A stretch of DNA of 64,000 nt from Chloroflexota bacterium (lineage in GTDB: Bacteria > Chloroflexota > Anaerolineae > UBA2200), in contig JACIWW010000008.1 in NCBI GenBank assembly GCA_014360905.1, positions 1 to 64,000 on the forward strand, read 5' to 3'. The notes beneath the pieces are model-generated. The model had not been told where the DNA came from. It ran no database searches and was given only the letters and a program-made list of their open reading frames with translations. This document shows positions 43,906-52,912 of the stretch, one piece after another. A program made the position numbers and the translations under genes. Each line of letters starts with the position of its first letter. Positions within the stretch are counted from its first letter, which is position 1.

Positions 43906-44616
43906 CTATATCTGATCTCCTTCTCTTGCTTGCGGATGGCTTCCCGACTGTGAAAACATTACGTTTCGGTAGTGATCGCACAGTTCTCGCAACGCGCATC
44001 GTTCACAGCGTGGGCGACGTGCTTGGCAAACCTCGCGGCCGTGGCGGATTATATTAAGGTGGAAGGTATAGTACGTCTCCTGTGGCAGCAGGGTTTCCAA
44101 TAGTTCGTGTGCTTTCTCGCGTGAAGCGCTTGCTGGGATCAGACCAAGGCGTCTGGTGACACGGTGGATATGCGTATCCACGGGGAAAGCTGGCATATCT
44201 AGAGAAAAGAGCAGGATAATGGCTGCTGTCTTGGGACCAATGCCATTCATGGTAGTAAGCCATTGTTTTGCTTCTTCGACCCTCATCTGACGCAGGAAAT
44301 CCAAGCTCAGTTTGCCCTGCCTCTCCGTGATGTACCGCAAGGCTTGCTGGATGCGCGGAGCTTTCTTTTGGCTCAGTCCAGCGATCTGAATTGCCTCCAT
44401 CACTTCTTCAACTGGTGCATCACGGACCTGCTCCCAGGTAGGAAAACGCAGTCGTAGGGCGCTAAAAGCTTTATCGCGCAATACATCATTGGTATTCTGA
44501 CTAAGGATGGTAGAGACCAACTGGGCAATGGGGTCTAGGTGCTGCTTTTGGGGACGCTCACCATAAAGCTGTACCAAGCGCTGATGCACTTCGAGTGTTT
44601 TCTCTTGGGGCTCCAT
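43906..44616 (-). CDS. nth: Endonuclease III family DNA glycosylase
   Basis: The 236-residue protein removes oxidised pyrimidines and nicks the abasic site. The helix-hairpin-helix with catalytic Lys reads MNGIGPKTAAIILL and the catalytic Asp lies in PVDTHIHRV. The 4Fe-4S ligands follow the Cys-x6-Cys-x2-Cys-x5-Cys pattern (CQARRPRCERCALRELC). The length and motif order match Nth. It lies 21 nt upstream of nothing related; the marR gene precedes it on the same strand. Confidence 0.93.
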   Translation of the reverse strand: MEPQEKTLEVHQRLVQLYGERPQKQHLDPIAQLVSTILSQNTNDVLRDKAFSALRLRFPTWEQVRDAPVEEVMEAIQIAGLSQKKAPRIQQALRYITERQGKLSLDFLRQMRVEEAKQWLTTMNGIGPKTAAIILLFSLDMPAFPVDTHIHRVTRRLGLIPASASREKAHELLETLLPQETYYTFHLNIIRHGREVCQARRPRCERCALRELCDHYRNVMFSQSGSHPQAREGDQI

Positions 44617-44637
44617 GATCTGTCGTAGAACCTTCGT

Positions 44638-45168
44638 TTATTCTGGAGTGGGGCTGTGTGAGGCAAGCTCTTGCTGCAATACCTCTTCACCATATTCAAG
44701 CTGGAAGGCTTCCAAATAGGCTTTGAGCAGCCGCAGCAATTCCCTGGCGTCCTCTTGGGAAAGGCGCATCAGTGTCTCGCGCAGGCGCTTTTCGCGGCTG
44801 CCACGTACCTTATCCAGTAAATCCAGCCCTGCGGGAGTTAACTCTACCAGAACTTGGCGCCGATCGTGTGCACTGCGTCTCCGTTTTACCAACCCCATCT
44901 TCACCAGGCGACCGACAATACCAGTCACAGTGGCACAATGCTGTAAAGTGTCATAGGCCAATGTGCTCATGGTAGGGTTCTCGCCATGGGACTGAATAGA
45001 GCGCAGCACAAAAAACTGTGGTGGAGTAAGACCAAAACTATCTAGGTCCTGTGCAAAACGTCGTTGTTCTAGCCACCCAACGCGCAAGATCAATTGCTCA
45101 ATGCTCGCTAGCTGTTTCAGGAGATCCTGCTTTTCCAATGCGCTCCTCTTATCAAGTAGAGAATTCAT
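44638..45168 (-). CDS. MarR-family transcriptional regulator
   Basis: The 176-residue protein has the MarR winged helix (TPPQFFVLRSIQSHG, TMSTLAYDTLQHCATVTGIVGRLVKMGLVKRRRSAHDRRQVLVELTPAG). The ATG at 45168 is chosen because the promoter -10 box lies at 45192-45197, which excludes the ATG at 45201. A palindrome TTTAGCAATGCTAAA (45179-45193) overlaps the start of transcription and is a likely autoregulatory operator. The divergent gene is the HlyD-PIMT fusion, its probable target. Confidence 0.92.
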   Translation of the reverse strand: MNSLLDKRSALEKQDLLKQLASIEQLILRVGWLEQRRFAQDLDSFGLTPPQFFVLRSIQSHGENPTMSTLAYDTLQHCATVTGIVGRLVKMGLVKRRRSAHDRRQVLVELTPAGLDLLDKVRGSREKRLRETLMRLSQEDARELLRLLKAYLEAFQLEYGEEVLQQELASHSPTPE

Positions 45169-45178
45169 CAATTGGTTA

Positions 45179-45193
45179 TTTAGCAATGCTAAA
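45179..45193. promoter_or_regulatory. Palindromic operator of the MarR regulator
   Basis: TTTAGCAATGCTAAA is a perfect 15-bp palindrome between the marR -10 box and start codon. Confidence 0.65.
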
Positions 45194-45220
45194 TATATCA
45201 CAGGTATGCAGGTTTGTCAA
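45192..45220 (-). promoter_or_regulatory. Promoter of marR
   Basis: On the minus strand TTGACA (45215-45220), a 17-bp spacer and TATATT (45192-45197). Confidence 0.85.
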
Positions 45221-45394
45221 GCAGCGCGATAAAAGCACTTTCATGGTCTTGCCCCCTTGTTATGATGATTCACACAAGAACGGGTATAAGATCTACTCGG
45301 TTTGACAGGCACCCGAAACCGAGGTAATCTACTATCGGTGCGGATCAGAGTGGCATGAAATCTCCATCGCAGCGTGGGAGAGGGAAAGTTGAGC

Positions 45395-47251
45395 ATGAAG
45401 AAAACAGCGCTGCTTTTGATTGCCATACTCGCTATAGTCCTCATTGCGTTGATTGTCTTGCGCCTTGCACCACGACAAAGCTCCCAAACATTTTTGCTTC
45501 GTGAAACAGTGCCAAGTGCCCAGGAGACAGCCCTCGTCATAGTGCATGCCCCTGGCAGGATAGTGCCCGGCAGACAAGCTACCCTGACTTTTCCATTGGA
45601 GGGCTTGTTAGCAGAGATTGTCGTAAAGGTAGGCGAGCGAGTTCAGGCAGGGCAGCAGCTAGCGCGTCTAGATACCCGACAAGCGGAATTGAGCATCGCT
45701 CACGCTGAGGCCACATTGAAGGTGCGCGAGGCGCGCCTCAGACAACTTACCACAAGACCAACCCTGGCTGAGTTCCTGGCGGAGAGGGCTCTGGGAGAAG
45801 CAGTGCAAGCATTGAGCGAGGCTGCAGAAAAGCAGATTGATCTGCGAGACAAGCAATTAGCCGTTGCAGATGCAGAGCTGAAATTAGCTGAATTGGCGTT
45901 GCGCGATGCACAGCGCGCCTATGAGCAAGTCGCATGGCGTCCTGATATAGGAATGCTGCCAGAGGCGCTGGCTTTAGAGCAGGCCACAGCTGAGTATCAG
46001 CGGGCACAAGCGAACTACAACTCGACATTGGCGACGAATGAGTACCTCTCTGCTCTCCATAACGCTGCGCTCCAAGTGGTGCAGGCCCAACTAGAGGTGC
46101 AAAAGTCACAGCGTTCGATCACGGATGATGAAAAGGCGATCGCCGAAGGGGAGGTTGAACAAGCACGACTTGCTTTGGAGCAGGCGAAGCTCAATTGGGC
46201 GAATACGATCCTGACCGCCCCTTTTTCAGGAACTATTGTTTCGATAGAAGCAGAAGTCGGCCAGGTGGTCAACCAAGCCATGCCTGTATTAGTTCTGGCA
46301 GATCTTGATCATTGTCATGTCGAGGCGCAGGTTAACGAGCAGGACGTCGGGCGTGTGCAAGTAGGCCAGGAGGCAACCATTACCTTGAAGGCCTTCCCCG
46401 ATACCCCCCTCAAGGGAAAGGTCATTTCCATTGCGTCATTGGCTAACAATACAGAGGGGGAGGCCAATTATACGGTGAGGATAGCACTAGTCCCTACTGA
46501 TTTGGCAATCCTGCCTGGCATGACCGCCATGGTGGACATAGCTACCTCCGTGCCGGTGGTCAGGGGTGTAGGTATTACTCCGACGTTGACCAAGGCGACT
46601 CCAACCCCTGACCCTTATCAGATTCCGAGGGAGCATATGGTGACATTCGATATTGAGCAGCGGGGTGTTCGCGATCCTGAGGTATTGCGTGCTATGAGGA
46701 CTGTGCCTCGCCATGAATTTGTGCTTCCTAACTATGTGAACCGGGCATATGGTGATCACCCATTGCCTATTGGTTATGGCCAGACCATTTCGCAACCCTA
46801 TATCGTGGCAGTGATGACTGAGTTGCTGAAGCTGAAGCGTGGCGAGCGGGTGCTAGAGATTGGTACTGGCTCTGGTTACCAGGCTGCGATTCTGGCGGAG
46901 CTGACCGATGAAGTATACAGTGTAGAGATCATCGAGGAGCTGTACAAAAGAGCCACTGAGACATTGACCCGACTTGGCTACTCCCATGTGAAGACCAAGC
47001 ATGCCGATGGTTACTATGGCTGGGAGGAATATGCTCCTTACGATGCTATTATTGTTACCTGCGCTCCTGACCATATCCCACAACCGTTGATCAACCAACT
47101 CAAAGACGGCGGACGCCTGGTGATTCCTGTTGGCCCTCCAGGCGGCTACCAGACATTGTGGTTAATTGAGAAGCACGGGGACGAGATCATGTCTAAAGAA
47201 ATCATGGGAGTCGTCTTTGTCCCCTTGACAGGTACACATCCTTCTCGTTAG
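45395..47251 (+). CDS. Fusion of HlyD-type membrane-fusion protein with protein-L-isoaspartate O-methyltransferase
   Basis: The 618-residue protein has an N-terminal membrane anchor (about 4-24), then an HlyD/AcrA-type adaptor (about 45-395). The adaptor has a lipoyl half (EGLLAEIVVKVGERVQAGQQLARLDTRQAEL), a long alpha-helical hairpin, the return lipoyl half (TILTAPFSGTIVSIEAEVGQVV) and a beta-barrel region. A Thr/Pro linker (TLTKATPTPDPYQ) leads to a complete PIMT domain (about 415-612) with SAM motif I VLEIGTGSGYQ and the substrate region GYGQTISQPYIVA. PIMT repairs isoaspartate using cytosolic SAM, so attachment to an exported adaptor is unexpected. An in-frame ATG at 46637 behind GAGGGAG might yield free PIMT. 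Confidence 0.88.
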   Translation: MKKTALLLIAILAIVLIALIVLRLAPRQSSQTFLLRETVPSAQETALVIVHAPGRIVPGRQATLTFPLEGLLAEIVVKVGERVQAGQQLARLDTRQAELSIAHAEATLKVREARLRQLTTRPTLAEFLAERALGEAVQALSEAAEKQIDLRDKQLAVADAELKLAELALRDAQRAYEQVAWRPDIGMLPEALALEQATAEYQRAQANYNSTLATNEYLSALHNAALQVVQAQLEVQKSQRSITDDEKAIAEGEVEQARLALEQAKLNWANTILTAPFSGTIVSIEAEVGQVVNQAMPVLVLADLDHCHVEAQVNEQDVGRVQVGQEATITLKAFPDTPLKGKVISIASLANNTEGEANYTVRIALVPTDLAILPGMTAMVDIATSVPVVRGVGITPTLTKATPTPDPYQIPREHMVTFDIEQRGVRDPEVLRAMRTVPRHEFVLPNYVNRAYGDHPLPIGYGQTISQPYIVAVMTELLKLKRGERVLEIGTGSGYQAAILAELTDEVYSVEIIEELYKRATETLTRLGYSHVKTKHADGYYGWEEYAPYDAIIVTCAPDHIPQPLINQLKDGGRLVIPVGPPGGYQTLWLIEKHGDEIMSKEIMGVVFVPLTGTHPSR

Positions 47252-47328
47252 CAATCCTTTGGAGAAGAGCAGAAGCAGCTCCCGTGCTACCAGATACTGG
47301 ACGGTGGGGTGGATGCTGCGCCTTGTTT

Positions 47329-48552
47329 CTAAGACTGATTTGGCTCCCGCACAAAGGCTAGTAACAAGATCATGGCTACAGCAGCGCCAATCAAGTTGCC
47401 TAAAATAGGACCTCGGAATCCGAAGGCTTCGTAGATTAGACCTCCTACATAGGGCGCAGGAAAGGATAACAGCCCGCGGAAAGTACCTAGCCTGCCTATC
47501 TCTTCTGCGCGTTGTCGCTCAGGAACGCTATTGGCAATCCAGGCCGTGAAAGCTGGCGTCCAAGTTGCTACAACTAGACCCCAAAAGATCTCTAGCATGA
47601 GAAAGGCGGGGAAGGATTGTACAATAAGCCATCCTGTGGCCACAAACACAGCAATTGCTTCCGATAAGGCTAGAAAAGGTATGTAACCGCGCCGATCTAC
47701 CCATTGCCCAATAAACCATTGTGAGATAGCCCAGCTTGCAGAGCTCACGCTGGCCATGAGCCCCAATTGAAATGGCGTAAATCGGTATACTTTGGTAAGC
47801 AAGCCAGGCAAGATTCCAGCGCCCATACCATAAGCGAACATATCTATCGTGACAGCGACGTAAAAACTGCGTAATCCCGATGGAGGCGTCATAATCCTCT
47901 TGAGCAGGGCCCAAAACTCAGAAGCGATCAATGGTGTGCGAGCCTCTGAGTGCAGCGTCTCATGCAAAGCAAAAGCAACTAGACATAAGGTGACAAATTC
48001 CAGCAAGGCGCCAACTAGGAGCACAGCCAAAAAACCATAGCGGCTAGCCAGAAATCCGCCCAAAGTTGGGGCAAAGATACCCGAAGCAGCGAATGTCACT
48101 CCTATACGACCGAAGGCCAGGCCGCGCTCTGCTGGCGGTACGGACTCAGCCGTGATCGACTCGGTCGCAGGGCGGGCGATGGCGGTCAATCCGAGCATGA
48201 CCACGCCAGGCAAGAGCAAGCGCCATTCGCGAAGCCATCCAGCCAAAGCAAAGGCAACCATTGCCACAATCCCGAAAGCACTGGCAATGACTACAAATGG
48301 CTTGCGCCCGTGGCGATCGGATAGCCATCCACCTACGGATAGCGTTGCTGTGGACATGATGCCCTGAAACCCTCCAATGCTTTCCAGCAAGCCCAGCACT
48401 GGCATTGAGGCACCCAGGCTGAGGACAAAAGGTTGCCAGATAGCCCGCACCATATTCCAGCGGCAGCCAAAGAAAAAGTTGCGTAGCGCCAGCACGCGCA
48501 AATTCTGCATAGGCAGGGATTTTGGGGGCGGCTGGGGAGATGCAGTGTTCAT
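47329..48552 (-). CDS. Major facilitator superfamily transporter
   Basis: The 407-residue protein has twelve hydrophobic segments and the MFS loop motif GGWLSDRHGRKPFVVIAS between helices 2 and 3, with a repeat GQWVDRRGYIPFL in the second half. It resembles drug/H+ antiporters, but the substrate is not deducible. Its start overlaps the stop of the membrane spermidine-synthase-like gene by 4 nt, so the two are coupled. Confidence 0.88.
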   Translation of the reverse strand: MNTASPQPPPKSLPMQNLRVLALRNFFFGCRWNMVRAIWQPFVLSLGASMPVLGLLESIGGFQGIMSTATLSVGGWLSDRHGRKPFVVIASAFGIVAMVAFALAGWLREWRLLLPGVVMLGLTAIARPATESITAESVPPAERGLAFGRIGVTFAASGIFAPTLGGFLASRYGFLAVLLVGALLEFVTLCLVAFALHETLHSEARTPLIASEFWALLKRIMTPPSGLRSFYVAVTIDMFAYGMGAGILPGLLTKVYRFTPFQLGLMASVSSASWAISQWFIGQWVDRRGYIPFLALSEAIAVFVATGWLIVQSFPAFLMLEIFWGLVVATWTPAFTAWIANSVPERQRAEEIGRLGTFRGLLSFPAPYVGGLIYEAFGFRGPILGNLIGAAVAMILLLAFVREPNQS

Positions 48553-51041
48553 GGCATTGTTTTCGACGTAGGATGTGATTGCAGGTACATCATGACCGCA
48601 CTGGCCAGGAAATATGTCAATGCTCCCGCAACGAGAATACGAGAGAAACCGAAACTAACTGCGCCCATCACTGCTAAGATAGAGCTGATGACTGAAGCAA
48701 AGCCGTTGACTGCCCAAGCCCAAGGAATCCATTGTGGAGCACGTTCCTCCAATAGGCGAATGCCCCCTGGCATGGGCTGTCCAAGCAAAAAGCCGAGGGG
48801 ACCGAGGCTAAGTACAGCAACGATCAGGCGCAAAGGAAGGCTCCAACCAATAGCAAGAGCGAACAACTCAGAGAGCAAAAAGGGATAAGCGAGCACGACT
48901 ACGATCAGGACAGGCAAGACGCGCAGCAGGGGGAAGCGGTTGGCTACAAAGCTACCCAAGCCTGAAAAGAGCAAGATGGAAAATAATACGAGGGAAAATG
49001 AGTATGTAGGCTGGCCCAAGAATAAGATGAATTGCTGTAGCAAAGGCATCTCAACAAAGAGGAATCCCAAGCCCAGGCAGGCAAAATACAGCAAGTAAAG
49101 AGCAGTCAAGTGTAATGAGAATGAGGCGATGAGCTTTTTGCGTGGGCTCAAAACAAGCGGCAATAGAATAAACACGGCAGATAGGAACATCGCTAGTACC
49201 AGGAGAGCTACCAGGATAAGGAAGCCGCTGCCGCCAAAGGGCTGCCATGTTTTGCCTAACCCCCTTAGAATGCTTTGCGTCTGGGCCCATTTGAAATAAT
49301 GGAAGAAAAAAGGGCGGTCATCGCTTGGTGGTGAAACTTCATAGGGGTATTGTTGGAAGAAATCCTGCTTTCCACTGCCCGTGAGGACTTGGCGGAAGGT
49401 ATCGTAGTGCGCTGTATCACGAAGTACGTTGTAACGATTGGTCTCCTCGGCTGTCACATCCATGTAGTAAATCAAATCAAAGTGGCATGTCGCGCAGAAC
49501 TCTTTAAACCGCGCGATTTCATCACCGCGAAAGGGACTACGTTTGGCCAGGATTGTAACCGTGGACCAGGTGCGAAGGGCGATAACTCGTTGCGAGGGGT
49601 CTCCGATGCCAGCTCGTTGCAATGCCTCTGCCACCAATGCGCAGGCGCGTAATTCTTCCGTAGGCGGTGATTGCACCCATCTGGTAATCACCAGAATGCC
49701 CTCTTCTCGCAAGTGGTTCAAATATTCAATGAAGGCTTCCACCGTGTAAGCATAGGATTCGGATAGACTGTAAGCTCCCGAGATAACGGGCTGGTACGTA
49801 TCGCTCAGAGACAGCTGCACGACATCAAACCGCTCCTGGGAGCGGCGGAGATAGCTCCGTGCTTCTTCCAAGACGACGGTGACTCGCGGATCATCGTAGG
49901 CTACCGTACCGCATTTATTCGCTTGCTCACGTACAGCCTGTACAACCAACGAATTGCTCTCTAAGGCGACGACAGATGACGCACCGTTAGATAGCGCAGT
50001 CAAGAGGTCCAGTCCTCCGCGGGGCTCGATCACCAGAGCTCGTGCACGAGGGCGCAATAGGTAAGCCAGCGTCGTAGGCAGGTATCGTAGGAAACGTTCA
50101 TCGGCTGGGCTTTGCAGGCAGGTAATAGGACTTAAATTGGCGCCATCTACCAAAAGCCCCAATTGTCTGGGCAAATCCTCGGTGAAAGATAGGCTTAGCC
50201 CTGGCGCAGAGTGGATGGCTGTGCTTTCCACTACGTCCACGCGGGAGAAAGCGTTCCAGCGACTGAAAATTAGCTTGGCTTCTGGGAAGAGCAAGGATAT
50301 GCTTAATGTCTTGTAAGGGGACAAACGCAAGGCCAAGCATGTAGGTGGATGCAGCAACATAGCGAGCAAAATCACAAGTAGTGCAGGGTAGAGAATATAC
50401 GAGGCAGGCCGTCGCATAAATTCTTGCCAATTCTTAGGCAAAGGAGCGGCACCTAGACTGAAGGTGAGGGCTGCTACCAGTCCCAGAATGCCGGCGCTGA
50501 TTACAGCTCCAGTCCCTCCCAGGATTGGTACAAAGACCAGCACCAGCAGGCTGCCTGCAGCTGAGCCCGCCAGGTTGGCAGCATACAACACATTTGCCCG
50601 CCTAGGCCAGGCAGCAAGGGAAAGACCAATGCACAGTCCTGCAAAGAAGAAAGGCAGGATCAGAGCTGGATAGTAAAGGGTTAGGTAGAGCAACTGTCGC
50701 TGCTCCAAAGCAATGCGATAGGAGTCGAAAGGGACATAGTTAATCGCCAGGTAAGCAACCAGGATGCTGATAGAGAAGAAACAGGCATTCGTTGCCAGGC
50801 GTTCCATCACGACATAATCCTGGTTGTGAGAGGATCTGTCGGTAGGGAATTGTTGGCTACTTGACTTTGGCGGGCGCAGCGTTAGCCATGTGCCGCTTGC
50901 TCCAAAACCCAGCAGTGCTACGCTGACACTGATGAAAGCAAAGTGGTACCACTGTGTTACTGCAAAGAGGCGTGTCAGGATGAGTTCAAAAAACAGCATC
51001 GCTGCCGATATGAGAAAGACGCCAGCGTATAAGGTGATCAT
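48549..51041 (-). CDS. Multi-spanning spermidine-synthase-like membrane protein
   Basis: The 830-residue protein has about seven or eight N-terminal helices, then a SAM-binding Rossmann domain of the SpeE type (ALVIEPRGGLDLLTAL, VVALESN, RSQERFDVVQLSLSD, LREEGILVITRW), and a second membrane block of several helices. Proteins of this shape are called spermidine synthase-like or spermine/spermidine synthase with MFS-like membrane parts; their true reaction is unknown. The ATG at 51041 is preferred over 51101 because CGAGGTG lies just upstream and the hydrophobic start MITLYAGVFLISAAM follows. It overlaps the MFS gene by 4 nt. Confidence 0.78.
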   Translation of the reverse strand: MITLYAGVFLISAAMLFFELILTRLFAVTQWYHFAFISVSVALLGFGASGTWLTLRPPKSSSQQFPTDRSSHNQDYVVMERLATNACFFSISILVAYLAINYVPFDSYRIALEQRQLLYLTLYYPALILPFFFAGLCIGLSLAAWPRRANVLYAANLAGSAAGSLLVLVFVPILGGTGAVISAGILGLVAALTFSLGAAPLPKNWQEFMRRPASYILYPALLVILLAMLLHPPTCLALRLSPYKTLSISLLFPEAKLIFSRWNAFSRVDVVESTAIHSAPGLSLSFTEDLPRQLGLLVDGANLSPITCLQSPADERFLRYLPTTLAYLLRPRARALVIEPRGGLDLLTALSNGASSVVALESNSLVVQAVREQANKCGTVAYDDPRVTVVLEEARSYLRRSQERFDVVQLSLSDTYQPVISGAYSLSESYAYTVEAFIEYLNHLREEGILVITRWVQSPPTEELRACALVAEALQRAGIGDPSQRVIALRTWSTVTILAKRSPFRGDEIARFKEFCATCHFDLIYYMDVTAEETNRYNVLRDTAHYDTFRQVLTGSGKQDFFQQYPYEVSPPSDDRPFFFHYFKWAQTQSILRGLGKTWQPFGGSGFLILVALLVLAMFLSAVFILLPLVLSPRKKLIASFSLHLTALYLLYFACLGLGFLFVEMPLLQQFILFLGQPTYSFSLVLFSILLFSGLGSFVANRFPLLRVLPVLIVVVLAYPFLLSELFALAIGWSLPLRLIVAVLSLGPLGFLLGQPMPGGIRLLEERAPQWIPWAWAVNGFASVISSILAVMGAVSFGFSRILVAGALTYFLASAVMMYLQSHPTSKTMP

Positions 51042-51138
51042 TTGTGCACCTCGACAGCTACCAAGGGCCAGTTTCCAGTGGACAGCGGGCAAGCATCGCA
51101 CCTGTAAAGCATTCGTCGTGGCTTTTCTCAGGTGCTAC

Positions 51139-51969
51139 CTAAGTGCCCCAATCTCTGGGGTATAGAAAATCATGCCCCACATCGCGCCGGCTAACCTTGG
51201 CGATAATCGGCGGCATGCGCTTGAACTGCGAGGCGCGCATTTTGCGAAGCACCGTGTCCACAAAATGGGCATCAAATCCAGCTGCGATCGCTTCTTCGCG
51301 TGTGTACCGTTCGTCCACCAATAGGCAGAGGAGTTTATCAACTTCGGCATAGGTGAAACCAAGTTCGCCTTCGTCTGTCTGGCCAATCCATAGGTCCGCA
51401 GATGGGGGCTTTTGTATGATATGCTCTGGAACGCCTACTGCTCTTGCCATCTGACGCACTTGAGTTTTGTACAAATCCCCAAGCGGATTGATCGCTGATG
51501 CCATGTCGCCGAAGATCGTTCCATAGCCAAGGAGCAACTCCGTCTTGTTGCTGGTGCCAATGGGCAGGCCATTCCAAACAACAGAGTGATCGTAGAGAAT
51601 GATCATGCGCATTCTTGCCATGACGTTACCCCGGCGTATATCGCTCATCTCTGGGTCTTGTTCCAGATAGGGGTCTACCATTGGCGTAATATCCACGGTC
51701 TTGCTGTGTACCCCTGTGAGCTCTATAACTTGTTTGGCATGCTCGGCGCTATCTGGCGTGCTGGTTCGATAGGGCAGAAGAAGAGCCAATACATTTTCGG
51801 CGCCGATGGCCTCAACCGTGAGAAAGCATGTCAAGGAGGAATCCACCCCTCCAGACAGATTTAGCACCGCTTTCTTGAAGCCAAAGCGTTCCAACTCGTG
51901 CCGCAAGAAAGCAACTAAGACATGACGTGTTACATCCGTATTCAGCAACAACTTGGCAGCGATGTCCAA
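51139..51969 (-). CDS. nadE: NAD+ synthase (ammonia-dependent synthetase subunit)
   Basis: The 276-residue enzyme amidates nicotinate adenine dinucleotide. The PP-loop is SGGVDSS (39-45), followed by LLLPYRTS and the NaAD-site sequence GTSNKTELLLGYGT, then KPPSADLWIGQTDEGELG. It has no glutaminase domain. The nitrilase-type amidase encoded upstream probably supplies ammonia, making a two-gene version of glutamine-dependent NAD synthetase. nadD is encoded elsewhere in the window (60111-60761). Confidence 0.95.
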   Translation of the reverse strand: MDIAAKLLLNTDVTRHVLVAFLRHELERFGFKKAVLNLSGGVDSSLTCFLTVEAIGAENVLALLLPYRTSTPDSAEHAKQVIELTGVHSKTVDITPMVDPYLEQDPEMSDIRRGNVMARMRMIILYDHSVVWNGLPIGTSNKTELLLGYGTIFGDMASAINPLGDLYKTQVRQMARAVGVPEHIIQKPPSADLWIGQTDEGELGFTYAEVDKLLCLLVDERYTREEAIAAGFDAHFVDTVLRKMRASQFKRMPPIIAKVSRRDVGHDFLYPRDWGT

Positions 51970-52054
51970 AGTTCACCTCCGTGTACGAGCGGGAGCCTTA
52001 CGTGATAGCAATCGCTCTGGAATGGGAAATGGCTTCATTCTCACTTATTACTCG

Positions 52055-52912
52055 TTACTCCTCATAGTACAAGATCCGCTCCACTTCCCGACACAACAGC
52101 TCCGGCCGCTCATCCCGTAGTAGCGGCAACTGTATCCTGACACGCCGCAGGGCGCCTAAATCCAATTCTGCGACCAGCAAAGCCTCCTCAAAGTAAGGGG
52201 CTTGCGCCACAAGCTTACCATCTGGCCCAAATATCGTCGAGCCACCCCAAAAATTGAGCCCATCCTCAAATCCTACTCGGTTGCAATGCAGGACAAAATT
52301 GGTGAGAAAAGTGGCATATACTTGATTGATCAATTCCACAGAGCGTGAACTGCCCAGCACAGCCTCGGGACTCAAGCCTCTCCCAGGGCTAGCGGAAATC
52401 AGCAGCAGGATATCCGCTCCATCTAGCCAAAGGGCATAGGGCGAACTCATGTGCCAGAAATCTTCGCAGATCAGAATGCCCATGCGTGCGAAGCGAGTGT
52501 GGAAAGCGCGGAGACTGTCCCCCGCAGCCAGGTAACGGCCCTCTTCAAACATGCCGTAAGTAGGCAAATAAACCTTGCGATGTACGTGGACGATTCGCCC
52601 TTGTGATAAATAAGCAGCCGCAATGTAGTAGCGATGGCGCTGATCCTCCTCTACAAAGCTAACAACCAGATCCATAGCCTGGCTTGCAGAGAGCAGTTCG
52701 GTCATAGTTGGGTTGGTTTCTGCGCTCGATATAGCTACATCGGGTACCAAGTCTTTTAATAAGTAGCCGGTCAGCGATAGTTCCGGGAAGCAGAGCAATT
52801 GCACTTTTTGCTCCTTTGCCTTTTCAATGGTGTCTAGGTGTAGATGTAAGTTGCTCTGTACGTCCCCCAGCTTGGGACTGATCTGCGCTAGGCCAACTTT
52901 TATTTTTGTCAT
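52055..52912 (-). CDS. Nitrilase-superfamily amidohydrolase, probable glutaminase partner of NadE
   Basis: The 285-residue enzyme has the Glu-Lys-Cys triad: Glu44 (FPELSLTGY), Lys113 (HRKVYLPTYGMFEEG) and Cys149 (LICEDFWH). The sequence is closest in character to the glutaminase domain of glutamine-dependent NAD synthetases. The ATG at 52912 is preferred over 52951 because it begins the beta-strand MTKIKVGLAQISP. It overlaps the Lgt-like gene by 4 nt, and nadE follows after 85 nt. Supplying ammonia to NadE is the most likely role. Confidence 0.88.
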   Translation of the reverse strand: MTKIKVGLAQISPKLGDVQSNLHLHLDTIEKAKEQKVQLLCFPELSLTGYLLKDLVPDVAISSAETNPTMTELLSASQAMDLVVSFVEEDQRHRYYIAAAYLSQGRIVHVHRKVYLPTYGMFEEGRYLAAGDSLRAFHTRFARMGILICEDFWHMSSPYALWLDGADILLLISASPGRGLSPEAVLGSSRSVELINQVYATFLTNFVLHCNRVGFEDGLNFWGGSTIFGPDGKLVAQAPYFEEALLVAELDLGALRRVRIQLPLLRDERPELLCREVERILYYEE

